Positions 8,415-17,977 of a DNA stretch of 64,000 bases are shown piece after piece. The stretch is from JANNSO01 sp964485395 (GTDB lineage: Bacteria > Spirochaetota > Spirochaetia > Treponematales > UBA12059). The notes below the pieces were generated by a model. That model was not told the DNA's origin. It saw only the letters and a program-made list of their open reading frames with translations, and searched no databases. Location: assembly GCA_964485395.1 (NCBI GenBank), contig CAZAJF010000016.1, positions 1-64,000 on the forward strand, read 5' to 3'. The position numbers and the translations under genes are program-made. How positions within the stretch are numbered: the first letter of the stretch is position 1; every line of letters begins with the position of its first letter.

Positions 8415-10319
8415 TTACTTGCTTTTGTACGCATCATCAAGATGCGTACGTGGTTTAAAGGTCTTTCCGGTGGCCAGAGCGGCGACGACTTCTTCGCGAA
8501 TATCCTCGTCAAGCCAAAAATAGCCCGCGCCCAGGGGATCCGTGAAATCCGCCTGGTACTTCATGGTGAGTTTTTCTGGATACCGCACCCATTTCCATGA
8601 AGCAGCGCGAGAATGCGGCAGGTAATACCCGGGAATCACCAGAGCCGCGTCAAGAATGATTCCTTGAATACTTTTTGAGATTTTGGCCTTTTTTTCCAGG
8701 TTTCGTTCGGTCTTATAAGATGCTATCAAGGAGTCCGAGGCGGGGGAGGACCAACCGAAAACAGATCGTACTTGATCGTAATCGGGTAATTCTCCCGTAG
8801 ACAACGAGCCCCAGTAAGCCTCGTATTTCCGGTCGCTCAAAGCGGTAAAGGCACCGGCCTGCATGAGCTTCAGCCTGACGTCTACTCCGACGCGCTTGGC
8901 CTGCTCCCGAAGAACCGCCAAGCGCTCCGTGTGGGATGAAGTGCCGTACAATAGCTCAAAACCGAGCGCTTCGCCCTTCCCGTTCTCGCGGATTCCGCTG
9001 GCGTTTATCTTTGTATAACCAGCCGACTCGAAGCAGGCTATCGCCTTGCCTATGTCGAATCCCGGTGCCCGCAGGCTATCGTCGTCAAAATCGACGCCCG
9101 CGAACACATGCCCAATTCCGGTGTTATGGTAGCGCACGTATTCGCCGCGAAGGGCTACGTCTATCATTTCCTGGATATTCAGCGCGTAACCGAGGCCTGT
9201 TCGCACAGCGAGCTGCGAGAACAGGGGGAACTCCGTGTTAAGGAATATTCCCTGGAACCCCTGCGTCGGAACGTAACGAGCCCAATAGCGCTCGACATAA
9301 CCCTTGGCTATCGGGGATTTTTCCGCGGAATCCGCCCAATCCTGCGGCGACGTGAGCGGCAGGGAATCCACGAGCCCTTTGTAGAAATAAACCTTCGCGG
9401 CTGAAAGCCCGCCGTTGATGAGCCGCATATCCACGACATCGACATTGTAGCGATGCGCATTATAATCGTATTCGAAGCCCCACCAATTTTCGACCTTGCG
9501 CAGTATGACGGTATCGCCCTTTACGAATTCGGCTAGGCGATACGGACCCGTCGTGGGCTCGGCGATCCAGTTATGGCTTGTTACATAATCTTCCGGGATT
9601 ATGCCGTCTTTGAAGAAATGCAGGGGACGCGGCTGAACCGATGCGCGGTACAGAAGCTCGTCCGGCGTCAACGTATCGGCCAGCCAGACGCGGATGGCAT
9701 GCTCGTCGACTTTCTCAAGATCGAAAACTTTTTTGCCGTAGTACTCGTTCCGCCAGGGATCGTGTATGTACTCGCTGCGCATCATCGTGAGCATGAACAC
9801 GTAGTCGTCGGCGCTTACCGGGACTCCGTCGCTCCATTTCATCCGGTCGTTGAGAAGGAAGTAAACCGAGTGGCCGTCCTTGCCGAAAGCCCAATGCGTC
9901 GCGGCTGCCGGCATCCATTCCTTGGTTTCCATGTTGATCTCGACGCATGCGACGTTGACAGGAAGAAGCGAGCGCGCCGCGCTGTCCGCCATGGGACCCG
10001 CGGAGCGGAAAGTTTCGGGGTATGCGGTCAGATAGGTCTTTAAGGTGCCGCCCCGTTTCGCCCGCGAGGAACCGAATACGCCGGGGCGGCTCGTATGCCA
10101 CACGAGGTCTTCCGGCAGACGAGAAGGCTTTTTATCCGCGTCAATTATTTGGGGTGAGGAAAAATCGATGTTTTTCTGCTTCTCAAGCGCTGCAGCCTGC
10201 TCATCGGCCTGGATCGCCGCCCCCTCGACTGCGCGCACGGAAGGAATCCGCGAGCAGGAGGGGACAACGAAGGCGTACAAGGCAAGCGCAGCGAAGAAAA
10301 ACCTCGAACCTAGTTTCAT
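8415..10319 (-). CDS. Peptide-binding lipoprotein of the Opp/Yej transporter (SBP_bac_5)
   Basis: 634-residue extracytoplasmic solute-binding protein. The N-terminus has a signal peptide with a relaxed spirochaete lipobox ending VVPSCS, so the mature protein is probably lipid-anchored at Cys22. The body shows family-5 binding-protein features such as KWSDGVPVSADDYVFML and QEMIDVALRGEYVR. It is longer than typical OppA (~540 aa) and closer to YejA (~600 aa). The gene sits between the permease pair and the ATPases, adjoining oppC without a gap. Expected to capture oligopeptides in the periplasm and hand them to the permeases. Confidence 0.9.
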   Translation of the reverse strand: MKLGSRFFFAALALYAFVVPSCSRIPSVRAVEGAAIQADEQAAALEKQKNIDFSSPQIIDADKKPSRLPEDLVWHTSRPGVFGSSRAKRGGTLKTYLTAYPETFRSAGPMADSAARSLLPVNVACVEINMETKEWMPAAATHWAFGKDGHSVYFLLNDRMKWSDGVPVSADDYVFMLTMMRSEYIHDPWRNEYYGKKVFDLEKVDEHAIRVWLADTLTPDELLYRASVQPRPLHFFKDGIIPEDYVTSHNWIAEPTTGPYRLAEFVKGDTVILRKVENWWGFEYDYNAHRYNVDVVDMRLINGGLSAAKVYFYKGLVDSLPLTSPQDWADSAEKSPIAKGYVERYWARYVPTQGFQGIFLNTEFPLFSQLAVRTGLGYALNIQEMIDVALRGEYVRYHNTGIGHVFAGVDFDDDSLRAPGFDIGKAIACFESAGYTKINASGIRENGKGEALGFELLYGTSSHTERLAVLREQAKRVGVDVRLKLMQAGAFTALSDRKYEAYWGSLSTGELPDYDQVRSVFGWSSPASDSLIASYKTERNLEKKAKISKSIQGIILDAALVIPGYYLPHSRAASWKWVRYPEKLTMKYQADFTDPLGAGYFWLDEDIREEVVAALATGKTFKPRTHLDDAYKSK

Positions 10320-11804
10320 TTACTTATAGACCGTGTATTTCTTGGGATCGAACGCATCCCGCAGGCCTTCTCCAATGAAGGTAACCATCAAAAGCACCCC
10401 GACCATCGCGACGATGACGGAAGCGAAAATCCAGGGGAAGTCCTTGAACGTCGCGAGTCCTACCTGAAGCAGTTCGCCCCAACTGGGAGTCGGCGGGGTA
10501 AGGCCGAAGCCCAGGAAGTCCAGCGCCGTAAGCTGGGAGATAGCTCCATTGATGGCGAACGGCAATGACGTGAGCACTACCACGAGAATATTCGGAATAA
10601 TGTGCACCGTCGCAATTCGCCATGTGCTGGCTCCCATGGAGCGGGCAGCCAAGATATAGTCGCGCTCGCGTTCGCGGTAGGTCATGGCGCGGGAAGCGTA
10701 GGTCATGCCCGTCCATCCGAATACGACGAAGATGACGAGGAACCACATGATGTCCGGCTTCAGTATGGACGTCAAAATCATGACGACGTACAGGAAGGGA
10801 ATAAGATCCCATATTTCGATCAATCGCTGAAACAGGATATCGAAAATGCCTCCCAGGTACCCCATGAGAACGCCGATGAGCACTCCGATGAAATATGTAA
10901 TGGCCACATAGGCCAACGCGAACAGGATGGCGATGCGGAAACCGTAGAACAATCGGGCGAACACATCGCGGCCGATTCGATCGGTTCCCAGGAAATGCCT
11001 GTCCTTGAAGGAGGGCGGTGTGGGCGGATAGACGAGTCCCTCGGCGGTATCGGCGAACTTGACCCAAACGTATTCCTCTTTCCCGTCCTTGCCTACCGCG
11101 ATTCCCTTATTGGAGCCGCCGTATTCATACCAGGTATAATCTGTTGCTTCCGTGGATTCTTCGCGCTCGGTTTTCCCGAATGCGAGGCCGAGGTATTTAT
11201 GGTTGCTGGAGAGAAAATCGGTGAGGAAATCGCCGCTTGGGTTATCGGCGTATTTTATCCATACATACAGGGGGGTGCCGTCCGCGGAGGCTCCGAGGGG
11301 AATTCCCTCGGGATCGTCGGTGGCCGTCCAGATGTATTCCGTGGCCGCCATGCCTTCCTTCTGCTGCTGCTTGTTAAAAGCCAGGCCGATCTTGGTGCGG
11401 CCGACCGTAGAGTCGGAACGCCATGCGCCGCTTGAATCCTGCTCGAAGGCGTTGTAGGGGATCAGAGGCAGGACGACCCAGCCCTTGCCGTTTTCCCGTA
11501 AAGTTTTTTTAAGCATCCTGTAGTCGACCTCGGACTTGTAGTCGAAGCCGAATTCGGTGCCCAGATGTATCCGCCCATATGTCGGAAAATAAATCTTTTT
11601 TTCGTAGGAAACCAGCAGTGCGCGGTTATTGACGAATAATTCGGCGACCAACGACAGGAGTATCAGGACAATCAATATCTTCAACGAATTATAGGAGCGC
11701 TTGATGGTCCGGAAACGGAAGAAGCGCCGTTCCGTGAGTGGGTCGAGCTGGAAGAAATTCTTGACCGCGCCGAAAAACGCAGCCGGTGACTTTGTCGATG
11801 CCAT
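10320..11804 (-). CDS. Peptide ABC transporter permease (OppC/YejE type) with long periplasmic loop
   Basis: 494-residue inner-membrane permease. TM1 lies around residues 37-57. A ~190-residue hydrophilic section follows, then the usual permease core starting HFLGTDRIGRDVFARLFYG with five further spans and the EAA-type loop near SMGASTWRIATVHIIPN. E. coli YejE (341 aa) has a similar but shorter insertion, and typical OppC is ~300 aa, so the loop is unusually long. The loop repeats YIWTATDDPEG / YVWIKYAD / YTWYEYGG / YVWVKFAD, suggesting internal duplication. Directly abuts oppB and the binding protein gene. Confidence 0.9.
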   Translation of the reverse strand: MASTKSPAAFFGAVKNFFQLDPLTERRFFRFRTIKRSYNSLKILIVLILLSLVAELFVNNRALLVSYEKKIYFPTYGRIHLGTEFGFDYKSEVDYRMLKKTLRENGKGWVVLPLIPYNAFEQDSSGAWRSDSTVGRTKIGLAFNKQQQKEGMAATEYIWTATDDPEGIPLGASADGTPLYVWIKYADNPSGDFLTDFLSSNHKYLGLAFGKTEREESTEATDYTWYEYGGSNKGIAVGKDGKEEYVWVKFADTAEGLVYPPTPPSFKDRHFLGTDRIGRDVFARLFYGFRIAILFALAYVAITYFIGVLIGVLMGYLGGIFDILFQRLIEIWDLIPFLYVVMILTSILKPDIMWFLVIFVVFGWTGMTYASRAMTYRERERDYILAARSMGASTWRIATVHIIPNILVVVLTSLPFAINGAISQLTALDFLGFGLTPPTPSWGELLQVGLATFKDFPWIFASVIVAMVGVLLMVTFIGEGLRDAFDPKKYTVYK

Positions 11805-12842
11805 TTATTTACCCAACCTTATTCGGGGATCAACGAGCGACAGTATAAAATCGCTGATTATGTTTCCGAGGAGCGTGAGCAGGGCGGTAAATACCAGGAT
11901 GCCCATGACGACCGGATAATCGCGGTCGGTAATGGATGTGAAGCCCAGCATGCCCATTCCGCGGATATTGAAGATATTCTCTATGAGAAAAGCGCCGGAG
12001 AGAAAGATACTGATGAGACCGCCCAGGTTGGAGGCTATGGGAATGATGCTGTTTCGGAACGCGTGCTTCCACATGGCGGCCTTGAAGGTAAGGCCCTTGG
12101 CGACTGCGGTCTTTATATAGTCCGCGGCCATGTTTTCCATCAGGTTATTTTTCATTACGATGGTCAACCCGGCGAAACCGCCCATCACGTAGGCGATCAT
12201 GGGCAACACCATGTGCACGATGCTGTCCCACAGCTTCTCGGCGGGATTCATGACGTCGCGGATCATCTGCTCGGAGGTAAGCCCGCCGATGGGGAACCAA
12301 TTCAGCTTTACGGCGAAAAAAGCCATCAGGATAAGGGCGACGGTATAGCCGGGAATCGCGTAGCCCACGAACACGGCCACGGAGGTTATATTATCGAAAC
12401 CGCTACGGTGCTTGAGCGCCTTCTTGATTCCCAGCGGAATGGAAATCATATATATGAGAAGCGTGCTGACGATGCCGAAACGAAGCGAAACCGGAAATTT
12501 GGACACGATGGTCGAGAGCACGGGATCATGGTATTTCGTGGATTTGCCGAGGTCGGCGCGCATAATCTTGCCAAGCCAGTAAACATAGGAAACCAGCGGA
12601 GGCTTGTCGAGGCCGTAATATACTTTGAGCTGCTCCATCTGCTTTTCGCCCAGAGGCTGGCTGTCTTGGGCCATTCGCTTGGTGCTCTTGCCGCCTTCGG
12701 CTCCGGCGGACATCGTCTTCTGCATGAGTAAAGTTTCCAGGGGACCGCCGGGAACCAAGCGTGTCATTACAAACACGAGCACCGTAATTCCCAGGAATGT
12801 CGGTATGATCAGCAACATACGACGAATAAAATAATGAAACAC
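11805..12842 (-). CDS. Peptide ABC transporter permease (OppB/YejB type)
   Basis: Inner-membrane permease of ~345 residues and first gene of the operon. It starts with a membrane span (RRMLLIIPTFLGITVLVFV) followed by TRLVPGGPLE, typical of OppB/DppB; the extra segment before GLDKPPLVSYVYWLGKIM resembles YejB. I place the start at a GTG at 12842 because AGGAGG lies 5 nt upstream of it; the ATG further upstream at 12872 lies before that site. The operon reads oppB, oppC, binding protein, oppD, oppF. About 240 nt separate it from the divergent response regulator. Confidence 0.9.
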   Translation of the reverse strand: MFHYFIRRMLLIIPTFLGITVLVFVMTRLVPGGPLETLLMQKTMSAGAEGGKSTKRMAQDSQPLGEKQMEQLKVYYGLDKPPLVSYVYWLGKIMRADLGKSTKYHDPVLSTIVSKFPVSLRFGIVSTLLIYMISIPLGIKKALKHRSGFDNITSVAVFVGYAIPGYTVALILMAFFAVKLNWFPIGGLTSEQMIRDVMNPAEKLWDSIVHMVLPMIAYVMGGFAGLTIVMKNNLMENMAADYIKTAVAKGLTFKAAMWKHAFRNSIIPIASNLGGLISIFLSGAFLIENIFNIRGMGMLGFTSITDRDYPVVMGILVFTALLTLLGNIISDFILSLVDPRIRLGK

Positions 12843-12965
12843 AAAAACCTCCTGCCTTATTTTTCCGGGCATACTAATCGAGGGAACAGGCTATCATAGA
12901 ACGGTAAATCTGGCAATCTTGAATCAAAAGACAGCATTAGGCAACATACAGATTAAAAAAGCAAG

Positions 12966-12979
12966 ATACAGTCCTGTAT
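12966..12979. promoter_or_regulatory. Short palindrome between divergent genes
   Basis: ATACAG-TC-CTGTAT is a perfect 6-bp inverted repeat in the ~240-base gap between the peptide transporter operon and the divergent response regulator. A further ATACAG lies ~20 bases to the left. It could be an operator half-site pair, but nothing else identifies a regulator. Confidence 0.25.
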
Positions 12980-13084
12980 GCGAAAAAGCGCACCGAGTTA
13001 CTTTAATATCATTCCCATCAAATTCAGCTTTCATGAACCGCCAAGAGCGTGTTATAGTCGATGCATAATTCGTGGAGGATGATA

Positions 13085-13471
13085 ATGAACAAGGTCCGCA
13101 TTTTAATCGTGGAAGACGAACCGATACTTGCCCTCGAGCTGAAGGAAGACTTGGAAGCGAGGGATTATGCAATCACAGGCATCGTTTCCGACGGCGACAT
13201 GGTAATGCAGGCCGTTCTGCAGCAGAAACCCGACATAATCATCATGGATATAAAATTATTTGGATTCAGGGACGGAATAGAAGCGGTGGACCGCGTCAGG
13301 GGCTTTTTTAAGACTCCGATCCTGTATTTATCCTCATATCCGTACAGCGAGGTCAAGGAGCGTATTTCAAAAAGCCACCCTGCCTGGTATCTGGAAAAAC
13401 CCTATATAATGGAAAGATTGATGCTGAGTCTCGATGAAATAAGCGCAACATTGAGGGCCCCGGCCGTTTAA
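13085..13471 (+). CDS. Single-domain response regulator
   Basis: 128-residue stand-alone receiver. Acidic pocket in VEDEP, phospho-acceptor Asp in IIMDIKLFGFRDG, the Ser switch in LYLSSYP and conserved Lys in YLEKPY. The DIKLxGxxDGIEA form is common in receivers working with HisKA_2/HWE-type kinases. The ATG at 13085 (MNKVRILIVEDEP) follows a GGAGG site; an upstream ATG at 13061 lacks one. No output domain, so it probably acts by protein contact or in a phosphorelay. Converges on the membrane kinase next door, their stops overlapping by 4 nt. Confidence 0.85.
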   Translation: MNKVRILIVEDEPILALELKEDLEARDYAITGIVSDGDMVMQAVLQQKPDIIIMDIKLFGFRDGIEAVDRVRGFFKTPILYLSSYPYSEVKERISKSHPAWYLEKPYIMERLMLSLDEISATLRAPAV

Positions 13472-14838
13472 TCGAACAATAGCATGACGTTCGTGCCGAT
13501 GCCGGGCTCGGAGGTTAAAATGAGGCGAGCCTTGTTCAGCTTGGCGAATTCCCAGCACAGGATGAGTCCCATGCCATTGCCTATTTCGCCTGCGGTACCG
13601 GCTGTGCTCACTTTGCTCTCAATCTGAAAAAGACGCTCCCTGATCTCGAACGGAATTCCCACCCCTTGATCCGTGACACGCAGGAACGTATGCTTCCCCG
13701 GCGTCAGGCCGAGTCCGATCTGAACCGAGGATCCCGCGTCGCTGAATTTAATCGCATTGGAAACCAGGTTGTGCACGATGAGCATCGTGGAGTCGAAATC
13801 CGCATCCACCGGCCCTTCCTTGGAATCCAACGCCAACTCGATATCCTTCCCTTCGGCCATGGGCTTCAGCATTTCCACGACATTGCTCGCCACTTCCGCC
13901 AAATCAAAACGGCGGATCGTAAGGATGATGTCCTCTCGCTGGCTTTTACTCCACCACAGCACATTTTCGAGAAAGCTATGGGTTTTTTCAAGGGATACGG
14001 CCAGTATTTCAAGAGACTGCCGCTTTTCTTCAAGATCGATATCCGAGGGCAGCAGGTTTTTCCTGACATAGCGGGCCGCCCCGCTGATGGGGGCGCGGAG
14101 ATCATGGGCCATCATGGAGACGAACAGGTCTTTGGTATGGCTTGTCTTCCGCAACTCCAGGTTGGTCTCGGCCAACTTGGCTGCCTGTGCTTCAATATTT
14201 CTCTGTTTAAAGGTTCCCGCAAGTAAAAAGTAGCCGAATAAACTGATGGACGCAGTGACGATAGAAAACAGGATAATAATCGCATAGGAAGGATTCAACT
14301 GGTTGACTGAATACGCGGGAGCGGTCGCGAGAGTACTGGCCATCTGAATGAAATACCCGACGCCGATCAGCAAGAAGGGAAAACCGGCCATCCAGGATGC
14401 ATAACGATAGTTGGATTGCGCCTTGAAAATAAAAATCAAAAAAACGAAAAGGCATGCCACCACGTTGACGACGGAAAACAAGATCGTCCTGCTGCTGACC
14501 GTGGAATTTTCCAACAACAGAAAACCAAGAAAAAACAGCAGAATGATTCCATAAAGTCCACGGGGATAAGTTTTCCCCCAGCGAAAAATCCAGGCGGAGT
14601 GCGCGTACACGAGCAAGGCGCTTAAAAGAAGCGTATTCCCCAGCGAAATAAGAAAATAGGGCAAGGATTCCCGTTGGGTAAAAATCAGCGAACCGAGGGC
14701 GACGAGCACCTGCGCCAGTATCCAAAGCCGCGCACCGGGAAAAATGCTGCCGCCAAGGTAGAGAACGATGGCAAAAATAAAATTGACGAGATAGCACAGA
14801 TTGAGCACCCAAAAAAGCGTGACTAAGTCAAGTTTCAA
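13468..14838 (-). CDS. Membrane histidine kinase with multi-span sensor
   Basis: 456-residue sensor kinase. Residues 1-~215 hold about seven hydrophobic spans and no extracellular loop of any size, as in 7TM-type membrane sensors. The HisKA domain has the H-box MMAHDLRAPISGAARY, and the ATPase domain has N-box IVHNLVSNAIKFSD, G1 VTDQGVGIPFE and G2 GNGMGLIL. All catalytic motifs look intact. It converges on the response regulator at 13085-13471, so the two are likely but unproven partners. The upstream ~120 bases are shared with a divergent kinase. Confidence 0.85.
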   Translation of the reverse strand: MKLDLVTLFWVLNLCYLVNFIFAIVLYLGGSIFPGARLWILAQVLVALGSLIFTQRESLPYFLISLGNTLLLSALLVYAHSAWIFRWGKTYPRGLYGIILLFFLGFLLLENSTVSSRTILFSVVNVVACLFVFLIFIFKAQSNYRYASWMAGFPFLLIGVGYFIQMASTLATAPAYSVNQLNPSYAIIILFSIVTASISLFGYFLLAGTFKQRNIEAQAAKLAETNLELRKTSHTKDLFVSMMAHDLRAPISGAARYVRKNLLPSDIDLEEKRQSLEILAVSLEKTHSFLENVLWWSKSQREDIILTIRRFDLAEVASNVVEMLKPMAEGKDIELALDSKEGPVDADFDSTMLIVHNLVSNAIKFSDAGSSVQIGLGLTPGKHTFLRVTDQGVGIPFEIRERLFQIESKVSTAGTAGEIGNGMGLILCWEFAKLNKARLILTSEPGIGTNVMLLFD

Positions 14839-14929
14839 TTTTCACCTCGCACTATTCCGTAATATTTGCATGGTTACGCGCTTTTCAATCCCAAACCAGC
14901 CCTGAATTTGGAATTTACATCCTTGCAGT

Positions 14930-14958
14930 TTGGCACAAGTAGCTTAAACTAGTATAAA
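14930..14958 (+). promoter_or_regulatory. Promoter-like boxes overlapping a kinase start
   Basis: TTGGCA at 14930-14935 and TATAAA at 14953-14958 are spaced by exactly 17 bases. The -10 box touches the only possible start codon (GTG, 14959) of the following gene, so a transcript from here would begin at or inside the start codon. Either this is chance, or it drives an essentially leaderless or internal transcript. Confidence 0.3.
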
Positions 14959-16443
14959 GTGCAAAAAAAAAGAAATCTATCGATTCGATCAATACTCATC
15001 CTGGTTGCGATAGGCTCGTCGTCGGCTGCGGCCCTTGCCTCGCTTTCAATCTACACCTTGTTCATGGAAAAAGAATTCAAAAAGCAGGCAGCCATTAAAA
15101 CGGGCCTTGTTTCCGATCGCCTCGCTTCAACCTTGGAATACCCTTTGTGGTACCTCGCAAAAAATCAAGCGCTCACCATACTGGAAAGCGAGCTGAAAGA
15201 TAAGGACATCAGCAGGATTCTGCTGTTTGGCGATACAGAGGATCTGATCGGAACGGCGGTACAGAAAAGACCGGCCGAAGTGCCGGGACTGAAACCAGCA
15301 TCCAGAGAGGCAATATCCACGAGCAAGGATATTATATACGATTCCAGCTTGATAGGAAAGATAACCGTGTACGCCGACATGGCCGAATCCAGGATCGATT
15401 TCCGCGCCAACCTCTTTTCCGCCATCGTCCTCGCGACTTTTATAGCGGGCATCGTATCGCTGGTTCTATTCCTGAGCACGGACAAGCTCGTGACGAAAAA
15501 AATCATGAGAATCGGGGCCGCGCTTGAGGACTTTACGAAGCACAACTATAAAATTCGGGTAACGGTAGCCGGGGCAAAGGAAATTTTCGCCTTGGCGAGG
15601 GCCTTCAACTCCATGGCAGACACCATAGAGCATTACAACGCAAATCTTGAGGAAATCGTCGAGGATCGAACGGGAAAATTGATAGAGGCGGAAAAACTGG
15701 CATTGATAGGCAGCCTCGTCGCCGGAGTCGCCCACGAAGTCAATACTCCGCTTGGGGTCGGCATAACGGCAACGTCGCACGCCCAAGTCCTGAACAAAGA
15801 GATGATTCAGGCCTACCGCGCCGATACCATGAGCGAGGCCTTCTTTTTATCTTCATTGGCGGAGACGGCGGAAGCCCTGGACATAACCTTTAAAAACCTT
15901 CGCAGGGCCAGCGAGTTCATCAGCACCTTCAAGAAAATAGCGACGGATCAGTCTCTTGAGGAAAAGCGGAATACCGAAATAAAAAAATATATAGAGGACG
16001 TGCTCCTGAGCCTGAAGCCTGCTCTCAAGAAACATAAGCATACGATCAGTGTCGTTTGTCCTCCCGAGCTCCGGGCGGTGATCGAGCCCGGCCCCTTCTA
16101 CCAGATACTCACCAACCTCATCATCAACAGCATCAGGCACGGCTTGGCGGGCAGGGAAGCCGGGAAAATTTCAATTGCGGTGGACAAGGCCCAGAACGGC
16201 CTCCTGCTTTTTTACGAGGATGACGGCAAGGGCATTCCCGAATCCATAGCACACAGGATTTTCGAGCCGTTTTTTACGACGACGAGGGACAGCGGAGGCA
16301 CGGGCCTGGGTCTCTACATAATCAAGACCATCATGACTAAGCAAGGCGGCGACGTCCGCTACCAGGCTCGCGAGGGCGGCGGAGTCAGGTTTATTTTTTA
16401 TTTCCCCTGCAGCGCCAGTCTGGAAGGAGCGGTGAATGTCTGA
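14959..16443 (+). CDS. Sensor histidine kinase with HAMP domain
   Basis: 494-residue inner-membrane kinase. A first span at ~10-33 and a second at ~150-172 enclose a periplasmic sensor of about 115 residues. HAMP-like linker ~175-230, coiled coil, then H-box GSLVAGVAHEVNTPLG and an ATPase with N-box LTNLIINSIRHG, G1 EDDGKGIPE and G2 GGTGLGLYI. The GTG at 14959 is the only in-frame start before a stop at 14950; no ribosome site precedes it. The 3' end overlaps the next gene by 8 nt, so the kinase and the receiver/HisKA_2 protein are co-translated and probably partners. Confidence 0.85.
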   Translation: MQKKRNLSIRSILILVAIGSSSAAALASLSIYTLFMEKEFKKQAAIKTGLVSDRLASTLEYPLWYLAKNQALTILESELKDKDISRILLFGDTEDLIGTAVQKRPAEVPGLKPASREAISTSKDIIYDSSLIGKITVYADMAESRIDFRANLFSAIVLATFIAGIVSLVLFLSTDKLVTKKIMRIGAALEDFTKHNYKIRVTVAGAKEIFALARAFNSMADTIEHYNANLEEIVEDRTGKLIEAEKLALIGSLVAGVAHEVNTPLGVGITATSHAQVLNKEMIQAYRADTMSEAFFLSSLAETAEALDITFKNLRRASEFISTFKKIATDQSLEEKRNTEIKKYIEDVLLSLKPALKKHKHTISVVCPPELRAVIEPGPFYQILTNLIINSIRHGLAGREAGKISIAVDKAQNGLLLFYEDDGKGIPESIAHRIFEPFFTTTRDSGGTGLGLYIIKTIMTKQGGDVRYQAREGGGVRFIFYFPCSASLEGAVNV

Positions 16444-17965
16444 CAACAAATTGTTGCATTTTAAGAATCGGGAACGGGAAGAGGAAGTTCGGGGAAGCGA
16501 TGCGACCTGGAAGATACTGATAGTCGACGACGACGAGGAGGTGCATCTCGTAACCAGGCTCGTATTGCGGGATAAATACATGCTCGGAAAGAGACTCGAG
16601 CTTTTTTCCGTAAAATCGGCGGCTGAATGCAGGGAGTTCCTGAAGCGGGAAACCGACATCTCGGTGCTACTGCTTGACGTGGTCATGGAAACCGACGACG
16701 CGGGACTTCTCCTGGCGGAATGGATTCGTTGCGAATTGGGGAACCAGAGCCTGCGCATAATACTTCGCACCGGCCAACCGGGCATGGCGCCGCTCACGAC
16801 GGTCATAGCGAAGTATGAAATAAACGACTACAAGGAAAAAACGGAGCTAACCCACGAAAAACTCTGGGCTACGATACTGACCGCCATACGGGGCTACCGG
16901 GACATCAAGATAATAGAGCAAAGCAGGTTCGGCATGCAGATGATCCTCGAGGCCGCTCCGGAGCTGTTCAAGCTGCAGTCGCTCAAGCTGTTCGCGTCCG
17001 GAATACTCACCCAGCTGATATCGATACTCAATGTCGGCAAGGACGCGGCCTTGCTGGATATTTCGGGTTTCGCGGCGAGCCTATCCGACAGCACCTACAA
17101 AGTTCTCGCCGGCACAGGCAAATTCAAGAATGCCGATCAATACACGCTGGCCGGGCTGCTAAGCGAGCAATGTAAAAAAACTATAACCGAGGCAATACAG
17201 AAAAAAGGCATCTCCATAAGCGGCGATGACCTGGCAATCTGCGTAAACTGCAGGGAACACGAAAAAAACGTCATCTATATGGAAAAATGCCGGGACCTGA
17301 ACGATATCGACCGCGACATCATAGGATTGTTCTGCACCAACGTATCGGCGGCTTTCATGAATATCGGGCTCTACAACGAGCTGGAGGACAGGCTCGACGA
17401 AAAATCAATGCTTGTCCGCGAAATCCACCACAGGGTAAAAAACAACCTGCAGATAATCCTGAGCCTCGTGGACATGACGGATAAAAGCAGGCCGGAGGAT
17501 GCTTTCGAGAGCGTCCGGCGGCGAATCTCGGCGATGGCCGTGATCCACGACAGGGTTTCCACGCTGCCTAACGAGAAACGGATAGACTTTACCGACTGCG
17601 CCGCAGACATCGCGGCCGACGTGGCGCATTCCGCGGCTATCGGACCGAACATCCCGACCATCATCACGAACACGGAAAACTTCGTGCTGCCTCTCGAGAC
17701 GGCCGTGCCCTGCTCCCTCCTCTTGGAAGAGCTTCTCTCCCACGCGCTATACCTGCGGACGGGACAGTCGCCAATCGAAGTACGCCTCGAAGGGAAAAAT
17801 TCCGGTGAACATTCTATAACAATCTCCTTCGAACACGACGCCGAGAGGATGGAGTGCAGCGATAACATCAACCTGGCTACCAATCTTGCGGCGCAGATAG
17901 CAGGAAGGATTCAGACGGAGTGCCAGGGTAAAACTACCGTCATCACGGCCATTTTCACTTCGTGA
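16436..17965 (+). CDS. Receiver-DUF3369-HisKA_2 hybrid protein
   Basis: 509 residues. N-terminal receiver with acidic pair in IVDDDEE and acceptor in LLLDVVMETDD; a DUF3369-type middle part (about 190-320) with GQPGMAP leading into it; then a HisKA_2 dimerisation helix with REIHHRVKNNLQIILSLVDM. The C-terminal ATPase-like domain is degenerate: the N-box reads LLLEELLSHALYLRTG with no Asn in the usual place, and glycine-rich G boxes are not visible. Phosphotransfer from a partner kinase is therefore more likely than autophosphorylation. AAGGAG ribosome site; start overlaps the upstream kinase gene. Confidence 0.8.
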   Translation: MSDNKLLHFKNREREEEVRGSDATWKILIVDDDEEVHLVTRLVLRDKYMLGKRLELFSVKSAAECREFLKRETDISVLLLDVVMETDDAGLLLAEWIRCELGNQSLRIILRTGQPGMAPLTTVIAKYEINDYKEKTELTHEKLWATILTAIRGYRDIKIIEQSRFGMQMILEAAPELFKLQSLKLFASGILTQLISILNVGKDAALLDISGFAASLSDSTYKVLAGTGKFKNADQYTLAGLLSEQCKKTITEAIQKKGISISGDDLAICVNCREHEKNVIYMEKCRDLNDIDRDIIGLFCTNVSAAFMNIGLYNELEDRLDEKSMLVREIHHRVKNNLQIILSLVDMTDKSRPEDAFESVRRRISAMAVIHDRVSTLPNEKRIDFTDCAADIAADVAHSAAIGPNIPTIITNTENFVLPLETAVPCSLLLEELLSHALYLRTGQSPIEVRLEGKNSGEHSITISFEHDAERMECSDNINLATNLAAQIAGRIQTECQGKTTVITAIFTS

Positions 17966-17977
17966 AGCCCCGCTGGA

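Noticed and set aside
14930..14945. Sigma54-like promoter before the HAMP kinase
   Set aside because: TGGCAC is present but the GC element is 2 bases too close for the -24/-12 spacing.
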